Positions 46,061 to 55,132 of a stretch of 64,000 nucleotides of DNA are shown here, in pieces (position 1 is the stretch's first letter; each line of letters starts with the position of its first letter). Source of the stretch: Alphaproteobacteria bacterium HGW-Alphaproteobacteria-18 (GTDB lineage: Bacteria; Pseudomonadota; Alphaproteobacteria; Caulobacterales; Hyphomonadaceae). Location: positions 186,001 to 250,000 of the forward strand of contig PHEH01000004.1 in NCBI GenBank assembly GCA_002841155.1. The letters run 5' to 3'. The notes under the pieces were generated by a model that ran no database searches, was not told where the DNA came from, and worked only from the letters and a program-made list of their open reading frames with translations. Position numbers and translations under genes: made by a program.

Positions 46061-46627
46061 TCACCGCGACCAGAAGATGTGGACTTCATCGAAGCCCGTC
46101 TGGAACACCATGATCTCGCCGTTCAGCGCCATGTCGCGGGCGAGCGCCTGCCAGTCGATATAGTAGCTGAGGCTCTCGGGGACCTGCGTGCCGAGTTCGG
46201 TGTGTAGCGCCTCGGCAAAGTCGGCGGCGCTGCGGTACTCGCCTGCATAGTCCTCGAACGCGGCACGTGCCTGTTCAAGGTCGTTGCCGTAGTGTAAATG
46301 GATGCGGGCAGCGAGCTGCCCATACTCGCCGATGAACCCGGCAAGATCGCACACGGTCTCAAACGAAGCGTATTCGGAAAGGTGTGCGCCTTCGAAGCCT
46401 TCGTAATCGTGGATCGCCCATTCCTCGGCATCGGGCTCCGGGCTGGCGCGAAGCATCGCCGAAACTTCGCGCCAGATTCCGTCCGGCGTCGTTGCCTCGA
46501 TCCAACGTCCGTGCAGGCGTCCGTTGTTGTAAGCCGCGAGGCACGCAACGTAGATGCGGGGCCGGTCCTGAAGGGTTGGCGCACCCGTAGTTCCAAGAAA
46601 TGCAACGGCAGTGGATCGGTCAGTCAT
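46061..46627 (-). CDS. ardA: ArdA-type antirestriction protein
   Basis: A 188-residue acidic DNA-mimic protein that binds type I restriction enzymes in place of DNA. The ArdA core is clear: RIYVACLAAYNNGRLHGRWI, EWAIHDYEGF, FIGEYG and a long Asp/Glu-rich C-terminal part. The ATG at 46627 has GGAG six bases upstream. It is divergent from a type I restriction-modification operon, so the element carries both the weapon and its known inhibitor, and leads an operon of small unknown genes. Confidence 0.92.
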   Translation of the reverse strand: MTDRSTAVAFLGTTGAPTLQDRPRIYVACLAAYNNGRLHGRWIEATTPDGIWREVSAMLRASPEPDAEEWAIHDYEGFEGAHLSEYASFETVCDLAGFIGEYGQLAARIHLHYGNDLEQARAAFEDYAGEYRSAADFAEALHTELGTQVPESLSYYIDWQALARDMALNGEIMVFQTGFDEVHIFWSR

Positions 46628-46869
46628 GTCAGTCTCCTCGCGCCGCTCCTGTTGCGAATTCCCGGCTGACGGGGGTGGGCGGCGAGAAGGCGCTTGGCCG
46701 GAGCGCACAAGGGCGCTGCGCAAGGGGTTGCTGAAGGTATGAGCCCTAAAGACGCCGGGTCGGCCGAAAGCCCCGCCCCCTTGCGCGGCGACCGCGCTCT
46801 GGCAAACGCGCCGTCCGCCCACCACCGGCTGGCAGGGATAGAAATCGAGAGGCAGGGGACAAGAAATAG

Positions 46870-46889
46870 GCTGTACCAATCCGTACAGC
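46870..46889. promoter_or_regulatory. Inverted repeat upstream of the R-M promoter
   Basis: GCTGTAC (46870-46876) and GTACAGC (46883-46889) are exact inverted repeats spaced six bases apart. They lie 11 bases before the -35-like element and may bind a regulator for either divergent operon. Confidence 0.5.
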
Positions 46890-46928
46890 ATATTTTTCAT
46901 TGACCTGACGGGAACGCGCTACTATTTA

Positions 46929-46946
46929 CTGTTGAACGCTCAACAG
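46929..46946. promoter_or_regulatory. Palindromic operator at the start of the R-M operon
   Basis: CTGTTGAacgcTCAACAG is a perfect palindrome with seven-base arms. It covers the expected transcription start and ends 9 bases before the first start codon. A bound dimer would block initiation, which fits the need of R-M systems to delay restriction after entry. Confidence 0.6.
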
Positions 46947-46954
46947 AGGTTCCA

Positions 46955-47554
46955 ATGCGTCTGGATCAAGTCTGCGAAATCCAATCCGGCTTTACGGCGC
47001 GGGGAAAGCTTGAGGAGAGTCCCTCGGGGATTCCAGCCCTGCAGCTTCGCGATCTCAATGAGACGGCTGGCTGGGAGAACATCGTTCCAGGCAGGTTTGA
47101 GCTCGACGAGGTCCACGCCCGCTACTTCGCGGGGCCGGGCGATGTGCTCTTCCGCTCTCGCGGCACGAACAACACGGCCAGCGCCATTCCGGAGGACTGG
47201 CAGCACCTTGCCGCCGTTGTCCTTCCTCTGATCCTCTTGAAGCCGGACGATAGCCTCATCCGGCCAGCCTTCCTCGAGTGGAGCATCAACGCGCCGGGCG
47301 CTCAGCGAGACCTCGAAAAGAGCATCCAGGGAACTGCACTGCGGATGGTTCCAAGAAATGCACTTGCAGAACTTCAAATCGATGTGCCGGCCCTTGCGAC
47401 TCAGGACGCCATCCTCGAAGCAGCCCGGCTGGCGGCCCGCGCCCGCGAACTGGAAACCAACGCAGCGAACCTGAGACACGCGCTCTCAGACCTCATATTA
47501 CACGACGCCGCGAAACGCGCGGCGGCGCCCAACCCAAAGAAGGCCCACGCATGA
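46955..47554 (+). CDS. Half-size type I specificity protein (one TRD)
   Basis: A 199-residue protein with one target-recognition domain followed by one long helix pair. Family features are IQSGFTAR at the start, GDVLFRSRGTNNTA, ALRMVPRNALAELQIDVP and the helical tail ARLAARARELETNAANLRHAL. Ordinary HsdS proteins have two such units. It ends in an ATGA overlap with hsdM, so it is made together with the methylase subunit. It could dimerise to give a symmetric recognition site or act as an alternative partner beside the full HsdS downstream. Confidence 0.82.
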   Translation: MRLDQVCEIQSGFTARGKLEESPSGIPALQLRDLNETAGWENIVPGRFELDEVHARYFAGPGDVLFRSRGTNNTASAIPEDWQHLAAVVLPLILLKPDDSLIRPAFLEWSINAPGAQRDLEKSIQGTALRMVPRNALAELQIDVPALATQDAILEAARLAARARELETNAANLRHALSDLILHDAAKRAAAPNPKKAHA

Positions 47555-49068
47555 GCGACCAGATCACCCAGCAGAAAATCAATCAGGCCGCATGGGCCGC
47601 GTGCGACACGTTCCGCGGCGCCGTCGATCCTGCTCAGTACAAGGATTACATCCTTGTGATGCTCTTTCTGAAGTACATTTCGGACCACTGGGCAGATCAC
47701 GTAAACCAGTATCGGAAACAATACGCGAACGACGAGGCGCGCATCCGGCGCCGTCTTGAACGCGAACGCTTCGTGCTGCCGGAGGGCGCGAGCTATTACG
47801 ATCTCTACGAAAAGCGCAACGAGCCTAACATCGGCGAGCTGATCAACATCGCGCTGGAGAAGATCGAGGATACGAACCGGTCGAAGCTCGAAGGCGTATT
47901 CCGGAACATCGACTTCAACTCCGAAGCCAATCTCGGCCGGCCCAAAGATCGCAACCGGCGCCTGAAGAACATGCTCGAGGACTTCGCCAAACCCGAACTC
48001 GATCTCAGCCCATCCCGCGTCAGCGAAGACATCATCGGCGAGTGCTACATCTACCTGATTTCCCGGTTCGCGTCGGACGCCGGCAAGAAGGCAGGAGAAT
48101 TCTTCACCCCCGCTCCTGTTTCGCGTCTACTCGCCAAGCTCGCTGCGCCGAAGCCCGGCAACACGATCTGCGACCCCGCCTGCGGCTCAGGCTCACTGCT
48201 CATCCGGGCCGCAGAAGAAGTCGGCTCGGACAATTTCGCGCTCTATGGCCAGGAAGTGAACGGCGCGACGTGGGCGCTCGCCCGAATGAACATGTTCCTG
48301 CACGCGAAGGACGCAGCCCGGATTGAATGGTGTGACACGCTTAACAGTCCGTCACTTGTCGAGGGTGATCATCTTCTCAAGTTTGACGTCGTCGTCGCCA
48401 ACCCGCCCTTCTCACTGGACAAGTGGGGCGCGGAGAATGCCGAGACAGACACGTTCAAACGTTTCTGGCGCGGCGTGCCCCCGAAGTCGAAAGGTGACTA
48501 TGGGTTTATCTCGCACATGATTGAAATCGCCAAGCGCCATTCCGGGCGCGTGGCTGTGATCGTCCCACATGGCGTGCTGTTCCGTGGTGGTGCCGAGGGA
48601 AAGATCCGCCAGGCGCTGATCGAAGAAAACCTTCTCGACGCCGTTATTGGCCTACCCGCCAACCTCTTCACGACCACCGGCATCCCCGTTGCGATCCTCG
48701 TTTTTGACCGCTCACGTGAAGAGGGCGGCGCGAACGAAAAGCGCAAGGATGTTCTCTTCATCGATGCGAGCAAAGAGTTCGCGGCGAGCAAGACACAGAA
48801 CGTCATGGACGACGTACACATCGAGAAAGTGCTCGCCGCCTATCGAGCCCGAAAGTTCGCCGACAAGTTTGCCTACGTAGCAACGCCGGAAGAGATCGCC
48901 GAGAACGACTACAACCTCAACATCCCCCGCTATGTCGACACGTTCGAACCTGAAGAAGAAATCGACGTCGCCGCCGTCCAGAAGGAAATCAACGCCATCG
49001 AGGCCGAACTCGCCGACGTGCGCCGGCGCATGGCCGAGCATCTGAAGGAGTTGGGTATTGATGTCTAG
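47551..49068 (+). CDS. hsdM: Type I DNA methyltransferase subunit HsdM
   Basis: A 505-residue N6-adenine methyltransferase subunit. The N-terminal HsdM helical domain is followed by the SAM site DPACGSGSLL near residue 207 and the catalytic NPPF (VANPPFSLDKW) near residue 283. EFFTPAPVSRLLAKL, also a family mark, precedes them. The ATG overlaps the upstream specificity gene; longer in-frame starts would lie within that gene. Confidence 0.95.
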   Translation: MSDQITQQKINQAAWAACDTFRGAVDPAQYKDYILVMLFLKYISDHWADHVNQYRKQYANDEARIRRRLERERFVLPEGASYYDLYEKRNEPNIGELINIALEKIEDTNRSKLEGVFRNIDFNSEANLGRPKDRNRRLKNMLEDFAKPELDLSPSRVSEDIIGECYIYLISRFASDAGKKAGEFFTPAPVSRLLAKLAAPKPGNTICDPACGSGSLLIRAAEEVGSDNFALYGQEVNGATWALARMNMFLHAKDAARIEWCDTLNSPSLVEGDHLLKFDVVVANPPFSLDKWGAENAETDTFKRFWRGVPPKSKGDYGFISHMIEIAKRHSGRVAVIVPHGVLFRGGAEGKIRQALIEENLLDAVIGLPANLFTTTGIPVAILVFDRSREEGGANEKRKDVLFIDASKEFAASKTQNVMDDVHIEKVLAAYRARKFADKFAYVATPEEIAENDYNLNIPRYVDTFEPEEEIDVAAVQKEINAIEAELADVRRRMAEHLKELGIDV

Positions 49069-50299
49069 CTTCTTCCCAAGAGTCCGACTGAACGAAGCTG
49101 TAGGAAGCAATGGTCGTGTTATCGGCGGACCGTTTGGATCCGACCTCACGGCAGACGATTATGTGTCGTCGGGTATACCTGTAATTCGCGTTACCAATCA
49201 GGTCGGCAAAACAGTAGCCGGCGAGTTTGTCTATGTTACTGAAGATAAGGCAAAAAAGCTTTCCGCCAACATTGCCCGCCCGGGGGATATAGTAGTCGTT
49301 CAGCGGGGGAGCACCTATGGAAAGGTTTCGAAAATTCCCGAAAGAGCTGACTATGCTGAATATGTAGTGTGCCAGAGCCAAATGGCCATTTCTGTAGATG
49401 AAAGTGCTATTTCTCGCGAATACCTTTTTCAGGCGCTTCTCTCTTCTTTCTTCAATCGACACGTTGAAGCTTCCGTAATTCAAACAGGCCAGCCGCATAT
49501 CAATCTTGGTATCCTTCGAGATGCCAAGATTCCTATTCCTCCGCTCCCTGAACAACGCCGCATCGCCGAAATCCTCCGGACCTGGGATGAGGCAATCGAA
49601 AAGCTGGAAGCCCTCCTCGCGGCGAAAGATCGTCGGCGTAAAGGAATACTCCAACAAATCTTGGGGAACGGAGTCGACTTTCCGAGTGATTGGAAAGCGA
49701 CGGCTCTGAGCGCCATCACGACGCGAGTTGGTCGGACGAATGACGGCGGCGATCACCCAGTCATGACGATCTCCGCAAAATCGGGCTTCCTGATGCAGTC
49801 AGAGAAATTCGCTCGCGATATGGCGGGCAGCAGTGTTGATAAATACACGCTCCTCCATCAGGGCGAGTTTGCCTACAACAAGGGAAACTCTAAGACGGCA
49901 CCATATGGCTGCATCTTCGCGCTAGACCGCCCCACAGCAGTGATTCCGTTTGTCTATTTCTGTTTCCGGCTGAACGATGGCCATGACCACAGATTCTTCG
50001 AGCAAATGTTCAAAGCTGGCATTCTGAATCACCAGCTTTCGAAGGTCATCAATTCCGGCGTCCGGAATGATGGTCTACTAAATCTTTATGCCGACGATTT
50101 CTTTTCTTGCGTCGTGCCCGTACCTCCGCGCGACGAGCAGGAACGCATCTCTCGGGCAATTACAGCTCTGAATGACGATATCGCGCTGACAGACAACGAG
50201 ATCGCCGCACTCCAACGCCAGAAACGCGGCCTGATGCAAAAGCTCCTGACCGGCAAATGGCGCGTAAAGCTCGAAGACGTGACGGCGGTGCCGGGATGA
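49061..50299 (+). CDS. hsdS: Type I specificity subunit HsdS (two TRDs)
   Basis: A 412-residue protein with two target-recognition domains, about residues 1-170 and 205-370, each followed by a conserved helix (PPLPEQRRIAEILRTWDEAI and PPRDEQERISRAITALNDDI). The repeated helices set the spacing of the two half sites. The ATG at 49061 overlaps the hsdM end by eight bases; a TTG one codon earlier is possible. The two TRDs differ, so the site should be asymmetric. Confidence 0.93.
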   Translation: MSSFFPRVRLNEAVGSNGRVIGGPFGSDLTADDYVSSGIPVIRVTNQVGKTVAGEFVYVTEDKAKKLSANIARPGDIVVVQRGSTYGKVSKIPERADYAEYVVCQSQMAISVDESAISREYLFQALLSSFFNRHVEASVIQTGQPHINLGILRDAKIPIPPLPEQRRIAEILRTWDEAIEKLEALLAAKDRRRKGILQQILGNGVDFPSDWKATALSAITTRVGRTNDGGDHPVMTISAKSGFLMQSEKFARDMAGSSVDKYTLLHQGEFAYNKGNSKTAPYGCIFALDRPTAVIPFVYFCFRLNDGHDHRFFEQMFKAGILNHQLSKVINSGVRNDGLLNLYADDFFSCVVPVPPRDEQERISRAITALNDDIALTDNEIAALQRQKRGLMQKLLTGKWRVKLEDVTAVPG

Positions 50300-51912
50300 A
50301 AAAGAACATCCATAAGCTTTCCATCCGCCTACTGAAGGAGGACCTCAATCCCGAGGATGGCCTCAGGGACGGCATAGCGTTGGAAGTCTGGCCAAACGTT
50401 GAGGGCGGTAAGATCGCCCTTGGTACGATGGGCGGCGACGATCCGAAATGGTCGAATTTTCTCGACCTTTCGAAGGACCAAAAATCGAAGGTCATAAATC
50501 TAACTGCATTTGGACTGGTCTTTGTTCCGGTTTCTGGTCGTTGGTTTGCCGTGTCCTTCGGCATGGGGCACGTCAAGCTCGATCCATCCAAGTTCGTGCA
50601 AGACTTTGGCCTTAAGGTCGTTCTCAACGCGGTCGACCCGAAGCAGTTGAAGAGCGCGGACGTTCGAACGCCGGATGAAAACACACTCCAGCGGCGCAGC
50701 CAGACAAGCCGGGGGTCAGATCAGACGGCATTTTCCATCGATGTCGAGCGCGATATTGTGCGCGGCTTAGCAGGCACTCCAAAAGACGAAACGTTTGCTG
50801 TGCGCGTAGCCGGTACCGACTCCCTTTCCATGGACCGAAAGATGGATGTTGGCGACCTCGCGCAAGCGTGCGCCGACGCCTACACCATGTATGCGAAGAC
50901 CGATTATCAGACCGACTTCAAATGGATCGATCAGATCAAGCATGAGCGGGAAAAGGAAATCATCGAAAAGCTGGAAGACGCTCTGATCTCGGCAATCGAC
51001 GCAGTAGTCAAAGGAGCGACAGCCGACAATCTCTTTCTTGCATTCCCGATCATCTATGATCCGGAGAAGACGGCGTCGATCCTCTACAAGGGCTTTCGCA
51101 GCAAGCTGTTCTATCCGGACCTGAACTTTTTCAGCTATCTGGACGCGATGAAGAAGCGGTCTAAGACCGAGGATTGTGGCGGGCGCTGGAAAATTTCGGA
51201 ATGTCTTGTTTTTGAAGTCGAGCTCGACGGAAAGACCTATGTCCTCTCGGCCGGCCGCTGGTACTGCATCGATGAGGATCTCGCAAAGGACGTCCAGGAT
51301 TTCTTCGACAAGACTCCGAGAGTGACATTGCCCGCCGCACAGGCAGGCGAAAACGAGGAGCTTTACAACGCTCGCCTCAAGCAAGACGAGCCGGACTATC
51401 TCTGCCTCGACCGAAAGTTGATCACCCCCACTGGTGCATCCTCGACAATCGAAGTGTGTGATTTTCTGACTAAGGACAAACGGCTTGTGCATGTGAAGGA
51501 CAAAACGTCCTCATCGCGCCTCAGCCACTTGTTCAGTCAGGGCACGGTTTCAGGTCGCGTGCTCGTTCTCGATGGGCCAGCGCGAGACAAGGTCAAGGAT
51601 AGAGTTAAGGAGGTTGAGGGAGAAACTGGGCAGACGGGATTCATGGATGTCATCCCCGACTCAAGCACCAAGTTCCAAGCTTCGGATTTCACCGTTGTGT
51701 TCGCGGTCTTGTCTGTCGGTGACAAGCCAAAGTTGCCATTTTTCAGTCTCGTGACTTTTCGCCAAGCTGTTCGTGATCTGTCGGTGCCGGGTTTCAGGTA
51801 TGCATTTGCCTGGATCGAAAAGCCCGTCGCCGAACCCAAAAAGAAGGAAAAATCAAAATCAGACGCGACGGATGAGGATGATGGCAATGAATCAGACGAG
51901 GCCACCGCATGA
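50296..51912 (+). CDS. DUF6119/TIGR04141 protein, possible nuclease
   Basis: A 538-residue protein that matches the TIGR04141/DUF6119 family as I remember it: RWFAVSFGMGHVKLDPSKFV, DFGLKVVLNAVDPKQLKS, RQTSRGSDQTAF (as RSQTSRGSDQTAF), KTYVLSAGRWYCID and HVKDKTSSSRLSHLFSQG. The run E386-V-C-D389 followed by H399-V-K401 resembles the D/E-x-K end of a PD-(D/E)xK nuclease core, which is an inference. The C-terminal 30 residues are highly charged. It is coupled by ATGA overlaps to hsdS before it and hsdR after it, so it is an integral part of the R-M operon rather than a passenger. Confidence 0.8.
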   Translation: MKKNIHKLSIRLLKEDLNPEDGLRDGIALEVWPNVEGGKIALGTMGGDDPKWSNFLDLSKDQKSKVINLTAFGLVFVPVSGRWFAVSFGMGHVKLDPSKFVQDFGLKVVLNAVDPKQLKSADVRTPDENTLQRRSQTSRGSDQTAFSIDVERDIVRGLAGTPKDETFAVRVAGTDSLSMDRKMDVGDLAQACADAYTMYAKTDYQTDFKWIDQIKHEREKEIIEKLEDALISAIDAVVKGATADNLFLAFPIIYDPEKTASILYKGFRSKLFYPDLNFFSYLDAMKKRSKTEDCGGRWKISECLVFEVELDGKTYVLSAGRWYCIDEDLAKDVQDFFDKTPRVTLPAAQAGENEELYNARLKQDEPDYLCLDRKLITPTGASSTIEVCDFLTKDKRLVHVKDKTSSSRLSHLFSQGTVSGRVLVLDGPARDKVKDRVKEVEGETGQTGFMDVIPDSSTKFQASDFTVVFAVLSVGDKPKLPFFSLVTFRQAVRDLSVPGFRYAFAWIEKPVAEPKKKEKSKSDATDEDDGNESDEATA

Positions 51913-54395
51913 CCTCCGAATCCTTCAACCCCGCCGAAAAACACCAATCCCAGATCCCTGCCCTGCAGCTACTGGTCGCCCTAGGCTACACGCCGCTCCC
52001 AGAGTCCGAAATCATCCGCCAGCGCGGCGGCCGCCTGCGCAATGTTGTCCTCGATGACATCCTCGTCGAGCAACTCCTGAAGCTCAACTCCTTCGAGTAT
52101 CGCGGAAAGTCCTACCCCTTCGACCTGGAGGACGCGCATGACGCGATCCGCCGCCTCAAACCTACGCCGGACCGTGTTAAAGGCCTCAAGGCCACCAATC
52201 AGGACGTCTATGACACACTGATCCTCGGCACGACGATCACCAAGACGATTGACGGCGATTCCAAGAGTTTCAGTTTCCGGTTCATCGACTGGGAAAACCC
52301 AGCCAACAACGCCTTCCACGTGGCGGCGGAGGTGGCTGTTGAACGCACCGGAAGCAGCGCCACCAAACGCTGCGACATCGTAGCCTACGTGAACGGCATT
52401 CCCTTCATCGTGATTGAGAACAAGCGCCCGACCGAAGGCCTGAAGAAGGCAGGCAGCCAGCTCATCGGCTATCAGAGCGAAGACGGCATCCCCCAGCTCT
52501 TCCATTTCGCGCAGTTGTTGATCGTGGCAAACCGCAATGAGGCGCTCTATGCGACTGTCGGGACACCGCGCAAATTCTGGCACGCCTGGCGCGATGAAGA
52601 CGACACTGAAGAAGAGGTTGCGCGCGCCGCCAATCGCAGCCTGACGAACGAAGAAACCGATAGGGTGTTCTCAGGGTCCTTCGCATCCGTCCGCCACTTC
52701 TTCAAAGACCTGCAGGCTGGCGGTGCACGCGCTGTCACTGAGCAGGACCGGACGATCCACGCCCTCTGCCGCCCTGAGCGCCTGCTCGACCTAGTGCGGC
52801 GCTTCACGGTCTTCGATGGCGGCATCCGAAAGATCGCGCGCCATCAGCAATTCTTTGGCATCAAGCTGGCCGTGGAACGCGTAAAGCAGTTCGACCTTGC
52901 GCGCACCCGAAAGGGCGGTGTGATCTGGCACACGCAAGGCTCAGGCAAGTCCCTCACCATGGTGATGCTTGGCCGAGCCCTGGCGCTCGATAAGGCGATC
53001 CCCAATCCGCGCATCATCATCGTCACGGACCGGGACGACCTCGACAAGCAGATCAAGGGCACATTCAAGTCCTGCGACATGGATCCGGTTCGAGCGACCA
53101 GCGGCTCTCACCTGCTGTCGATGATCCGCGCCAAAACACCGTTGATCACCACCTTGATCAACAAGTTCGACACAGCGCTGCGCAACGGCGAAGACCCGGA
53201 CGAGGATCCCAATCTCTTTGTCCTCATCGATGAAAGCCACCGCTCCCAGACGGGCACACACGGGGGATACGGACAACTAGCCGTCAAAATGCGGCGGCTC
53301 CTGCCAAGGGCCTGCTACCTCGGTTTCACGGGTACCCCGCTGCTCAAGAACGACAAGCGCAATACGTTCACGACCTTTGGCGGGCTGATCCATCACTACA
53401 AGATTGACGAAGCAGTGGCGGACGGCGCTGTTGTGCCCCTGCTCTACGAAGGCCGGCTCGTCGACCAGCAGATTACCGGCGGCGTGATCGATGCCTGGTT
53501 CGACAAGATTTCAGAAGGACTGACGGACCAGCAAAAGGCAGACCTGAAACGAAAATTCTCCCGGATGGACGCGCTCTCGAAGACGGGACAGGCGATCCGT
53601 GCCAAGGCGTTCGATATTTCGGAGCACTACCGTCAGCATTGGCAGGATACGGGATTCAAGGCCCAGCTGGTGGCGCCGTCGAAAGCAGCCGCGGTCCGGT
53701 TCAAGGAAGTGCTCGACGAGATCGGACACGTTACCAGCGAAATCATCATGTCACCGCCCGACGAAAACGAGGGCAATGATGATGTGGACTCGGAATCGAA
53801 AGATCTCGTCCGCCGCTTCTGGGCGAAGATGATGACGCGGTACAAGACAGAGGAGGTTTACAACCGCGAGATCATCGACAATTTCAAAGGCTCAGGTGAG
53901 CCGGAAATTCTTATCGTCGTTTCCAAACTACTCACCGGCTTCGACGCACCCAGAAACACAGTCCTTTACGTCTGCAAGCCGCTGCGCGAGCACAACCTCC
54001 TCCAGGCGATTGCACGGGTGAACCGCTTGTTTGAAGACGGAGACACCGAGAAACAGTTCGGTTTCATCATCGACTATGAAGGGCTGCTCGGCGAACTGGA
54101 CCGGGCGCTCACAACGTATACGGCCTTTGCAGGTTTTGAAGACAGCGACCTCATCGGCACCGTGCATGACGTGAAAGAAGAGATCCGGCGGCTCCCCCAG
54201 CTGCATGATCAGCTCTGGGACCTGTTCAAGCCGGTGCTCAACAAGAAGGACATGGAAGCCTTCGAGCAGTTCCTGGGCGATGAAGCGATCCGCCAGGAAT
54301 TCTATGAACGGTTCCGCGCGTTCGGGCGCTGCCTGCACATCGCCATGTCGACAAGGCACTTGATGTCTTTGCGCCGGAAACGCTCGAGAAGATGA
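51909..54395 (+). CDS. hsdR: Type I restriction subunit HsdR, N-terminal part (frameshifted)
   Basis: An 828-residue product holding the nuclease and motor. The PD-(D/E)xK site is in RCDIVAYVNG and FIVIENKRP (about residues 155-175). The motor motifs are WHTQGSGKS (Walker A), IDESHRSQTG (Walker B), LGFTGTPLL, LLTGFDAP and QAIARVNRLF. After LHIAMST the frame runs out of homology and stops at 54395. One base appears to be missing near 54350 (ATGTC-GACAAG), because the next frame continues DKALDVFAPETLEK. Without the C-terminal domain this product may not join HsdM. Confidence 0.88.
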   Translation: MTSESFNPAEKHQSQIPALQLLVALGYTPLPESEIIRQRGGRLRNVVLDDILVEQLLKLNSFEYRGKSYPFDLEDAHDAIRRLKPTPDRVKGLKATNQDVYDTLILGTTITKTIDGDSKSFSFRFIDWENPANNAFHVAAEVAVERTGSSATKRCDIVAYVNGIPFIVIENKRPTEGLKKAGSQLIGYQSEDGIPQLFHFAQLLIVANRNEALYATVGTPRKFWHAWRDEDDTEEEVARAANRSLTNEETDRVFSGSFASVRHFFKDLQAGGARAVTEQDRTIHALCRPERLLDLVRRFTVFDGGIRKIARHQQFFGIKLAVERVKQFDLARTRKGGVIWHTQGSGKSLTMVMLGRALALDKAIPNPRIIIVTDRDDLDKQIKGTFKSCDMDPVRATSGSHLLSMIRAKTPLITTLINKFDTALRNGEDPDEDPNLFVLIDESHRSQTGTHGGYGQLAVKMRRLLPRACYLGFTGTPLLKNDKRNTFTTFGGLIHHYKIDEAVADGAVVPLLYEGRLVDQQITGGVIDAWFDKISEGLTDQQKADLKRKFSRMDALSKTGQAIRAKAFDISEHYRQHWQDTGFKAQLVAPSKAAAVRFKEVLDEIGHVTSEIIMSPPDENEGNDDVDSESKDLVRRFWAKMMTRYKTEEVYNREIIDNFKGSGEPEILIVVSKLLTGFDAPRNTVLYVCKPLREHNLLQAIARVNRLFEDGDTEKQFGFIIDYEGLLGELDRALTTYTAFAGFEDSDLIGTVHDVKEEIRRLPQLHDQLWDLFKPVLNKKDMEAFEQFLGDEAIRQEFYERFRAFGRCLHIAMSTRHLMSLRRKRSRR

Positions 54396-55132
54396 AGCAG
54401 GACTGGAAGCGCTTTTCAGAGCTGCGGCGCTCAGTGCAGCTACGCTACCAGGAAACGGTCGACCTCAAAGAGTTCGAACCAAAGATTCAGAAACTCCTCG
54501 ACGATCACGTCATCGCCATGCCGGCGCAGATCATCATCGAGATGGTCAACATCAATGATCCCAAAGCCCTCCAGGCAGTGGTGGAAGATGCCGGCATCAC
54601 GGATGCTTCGAAAGCTGACCGCATTGCGAGCGCGACGCGACGCACACTGACTGAGCGCATGGATGAGGATCCGAGCTTCTATGCGAAGTTCTCCGCCTTG
54701 CTCGAAGAGACGATCCGAGATTATCGTTCGAGGCGTCTATCCGAGCGCGACTATCTAAACAGCGTCGTTGATCTCGCCCAGAAGGTCGCGTCCAAGGACC
54801 GCGGCCGGCGCGTGCCCGAAGTGTTGAAGGGCAATGATGACGGTCAGGCCTTCTTCGGGGTTATCGAGACGAAGATGGTGACGGAGGCTGGCGCCCCGCT
54901 CGATGAGCGCGAGACCGCAATGGTCGCGCTGAGACTGATCGAGATCGTCAAGGCGCACCACATCGTCGACATCTGGACTAATGAAGTTGCCCAGAACGCA
55001 TTGCGCAATGCGATCGATGATTACTTCTTCGATGTTCTCAGGGACCAAAAAGGCGTGGTCCTATCTGTTGAGGATCTCGACACGCTGGAACTCGATCTGA
55101 TGAAACTGGCGCGGGCGCGATTTCCAGGATGA
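54392..55132 (+). CDS. hsdR: HsdR C-terminal domain, separate reading frame
   Basis: A 246-residue helical segment that continues HsdR after the frameshift, as seen in DLKEFEPKIQKLLDDHV and IVDIWTNEVAQNALRNAIDDY. In type I enzymes this region anchors HsdR to HsdM. Its ATG overlaps the stop of the first part (ATGA), so coupled translation could make it as a free domain. The homologous frame actually begins upstream, at about 54347, with DKALDVFAPETLEK. Together the parts would give about 1075 residues, a normal full HsdR. Either the gene is broken, or the sequence has a one-base error, or the two chains reassemble. Confidence 0.8.
   Translation: MKQDWKRFSELRRSVQLRYQETVDLKEFEPKIQKLLDDHVIAMPAQIIIEMVNINDPKALQAVVEDAGITDASKADRIASATRRTLTERMDEDPSFYAKFSALLEETIRDYRSRRLSERDYLNSVVDLAQKVASKDRGRRVPEVLKGNDDGQAFFGVIETKMVTEAGAPLDERETAMVALRLIEIVKAHHIVDIWTNEVAQNALRNAIDDYFFDVLRDQKGVVLSVEDLDTLELDLMKLARARFPG

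Larger units (their letters stand above)
46628..46954. promoter_or_regulatory. Divergent control region of ardA and the R-M operon
   Basis: The 327-base gap has no gene. Toward the right it holds GCTGTAC/GTACAGC at 46870-46889, a -35-like TTGACC at 46900-46905, a -10-like TATTTA near 46924-46929, and the palindrome at 46929-46946. The left part should hold the ardA promoter, but none stands out. Confidence 0.55.

Noticed and set aside
54340-54400. Programmed ribosomal frameshifting in hsdR
   Set aside because: No slippery heptamer or following structure is seen at the shift point; a simple one-base loss or error explains it better.
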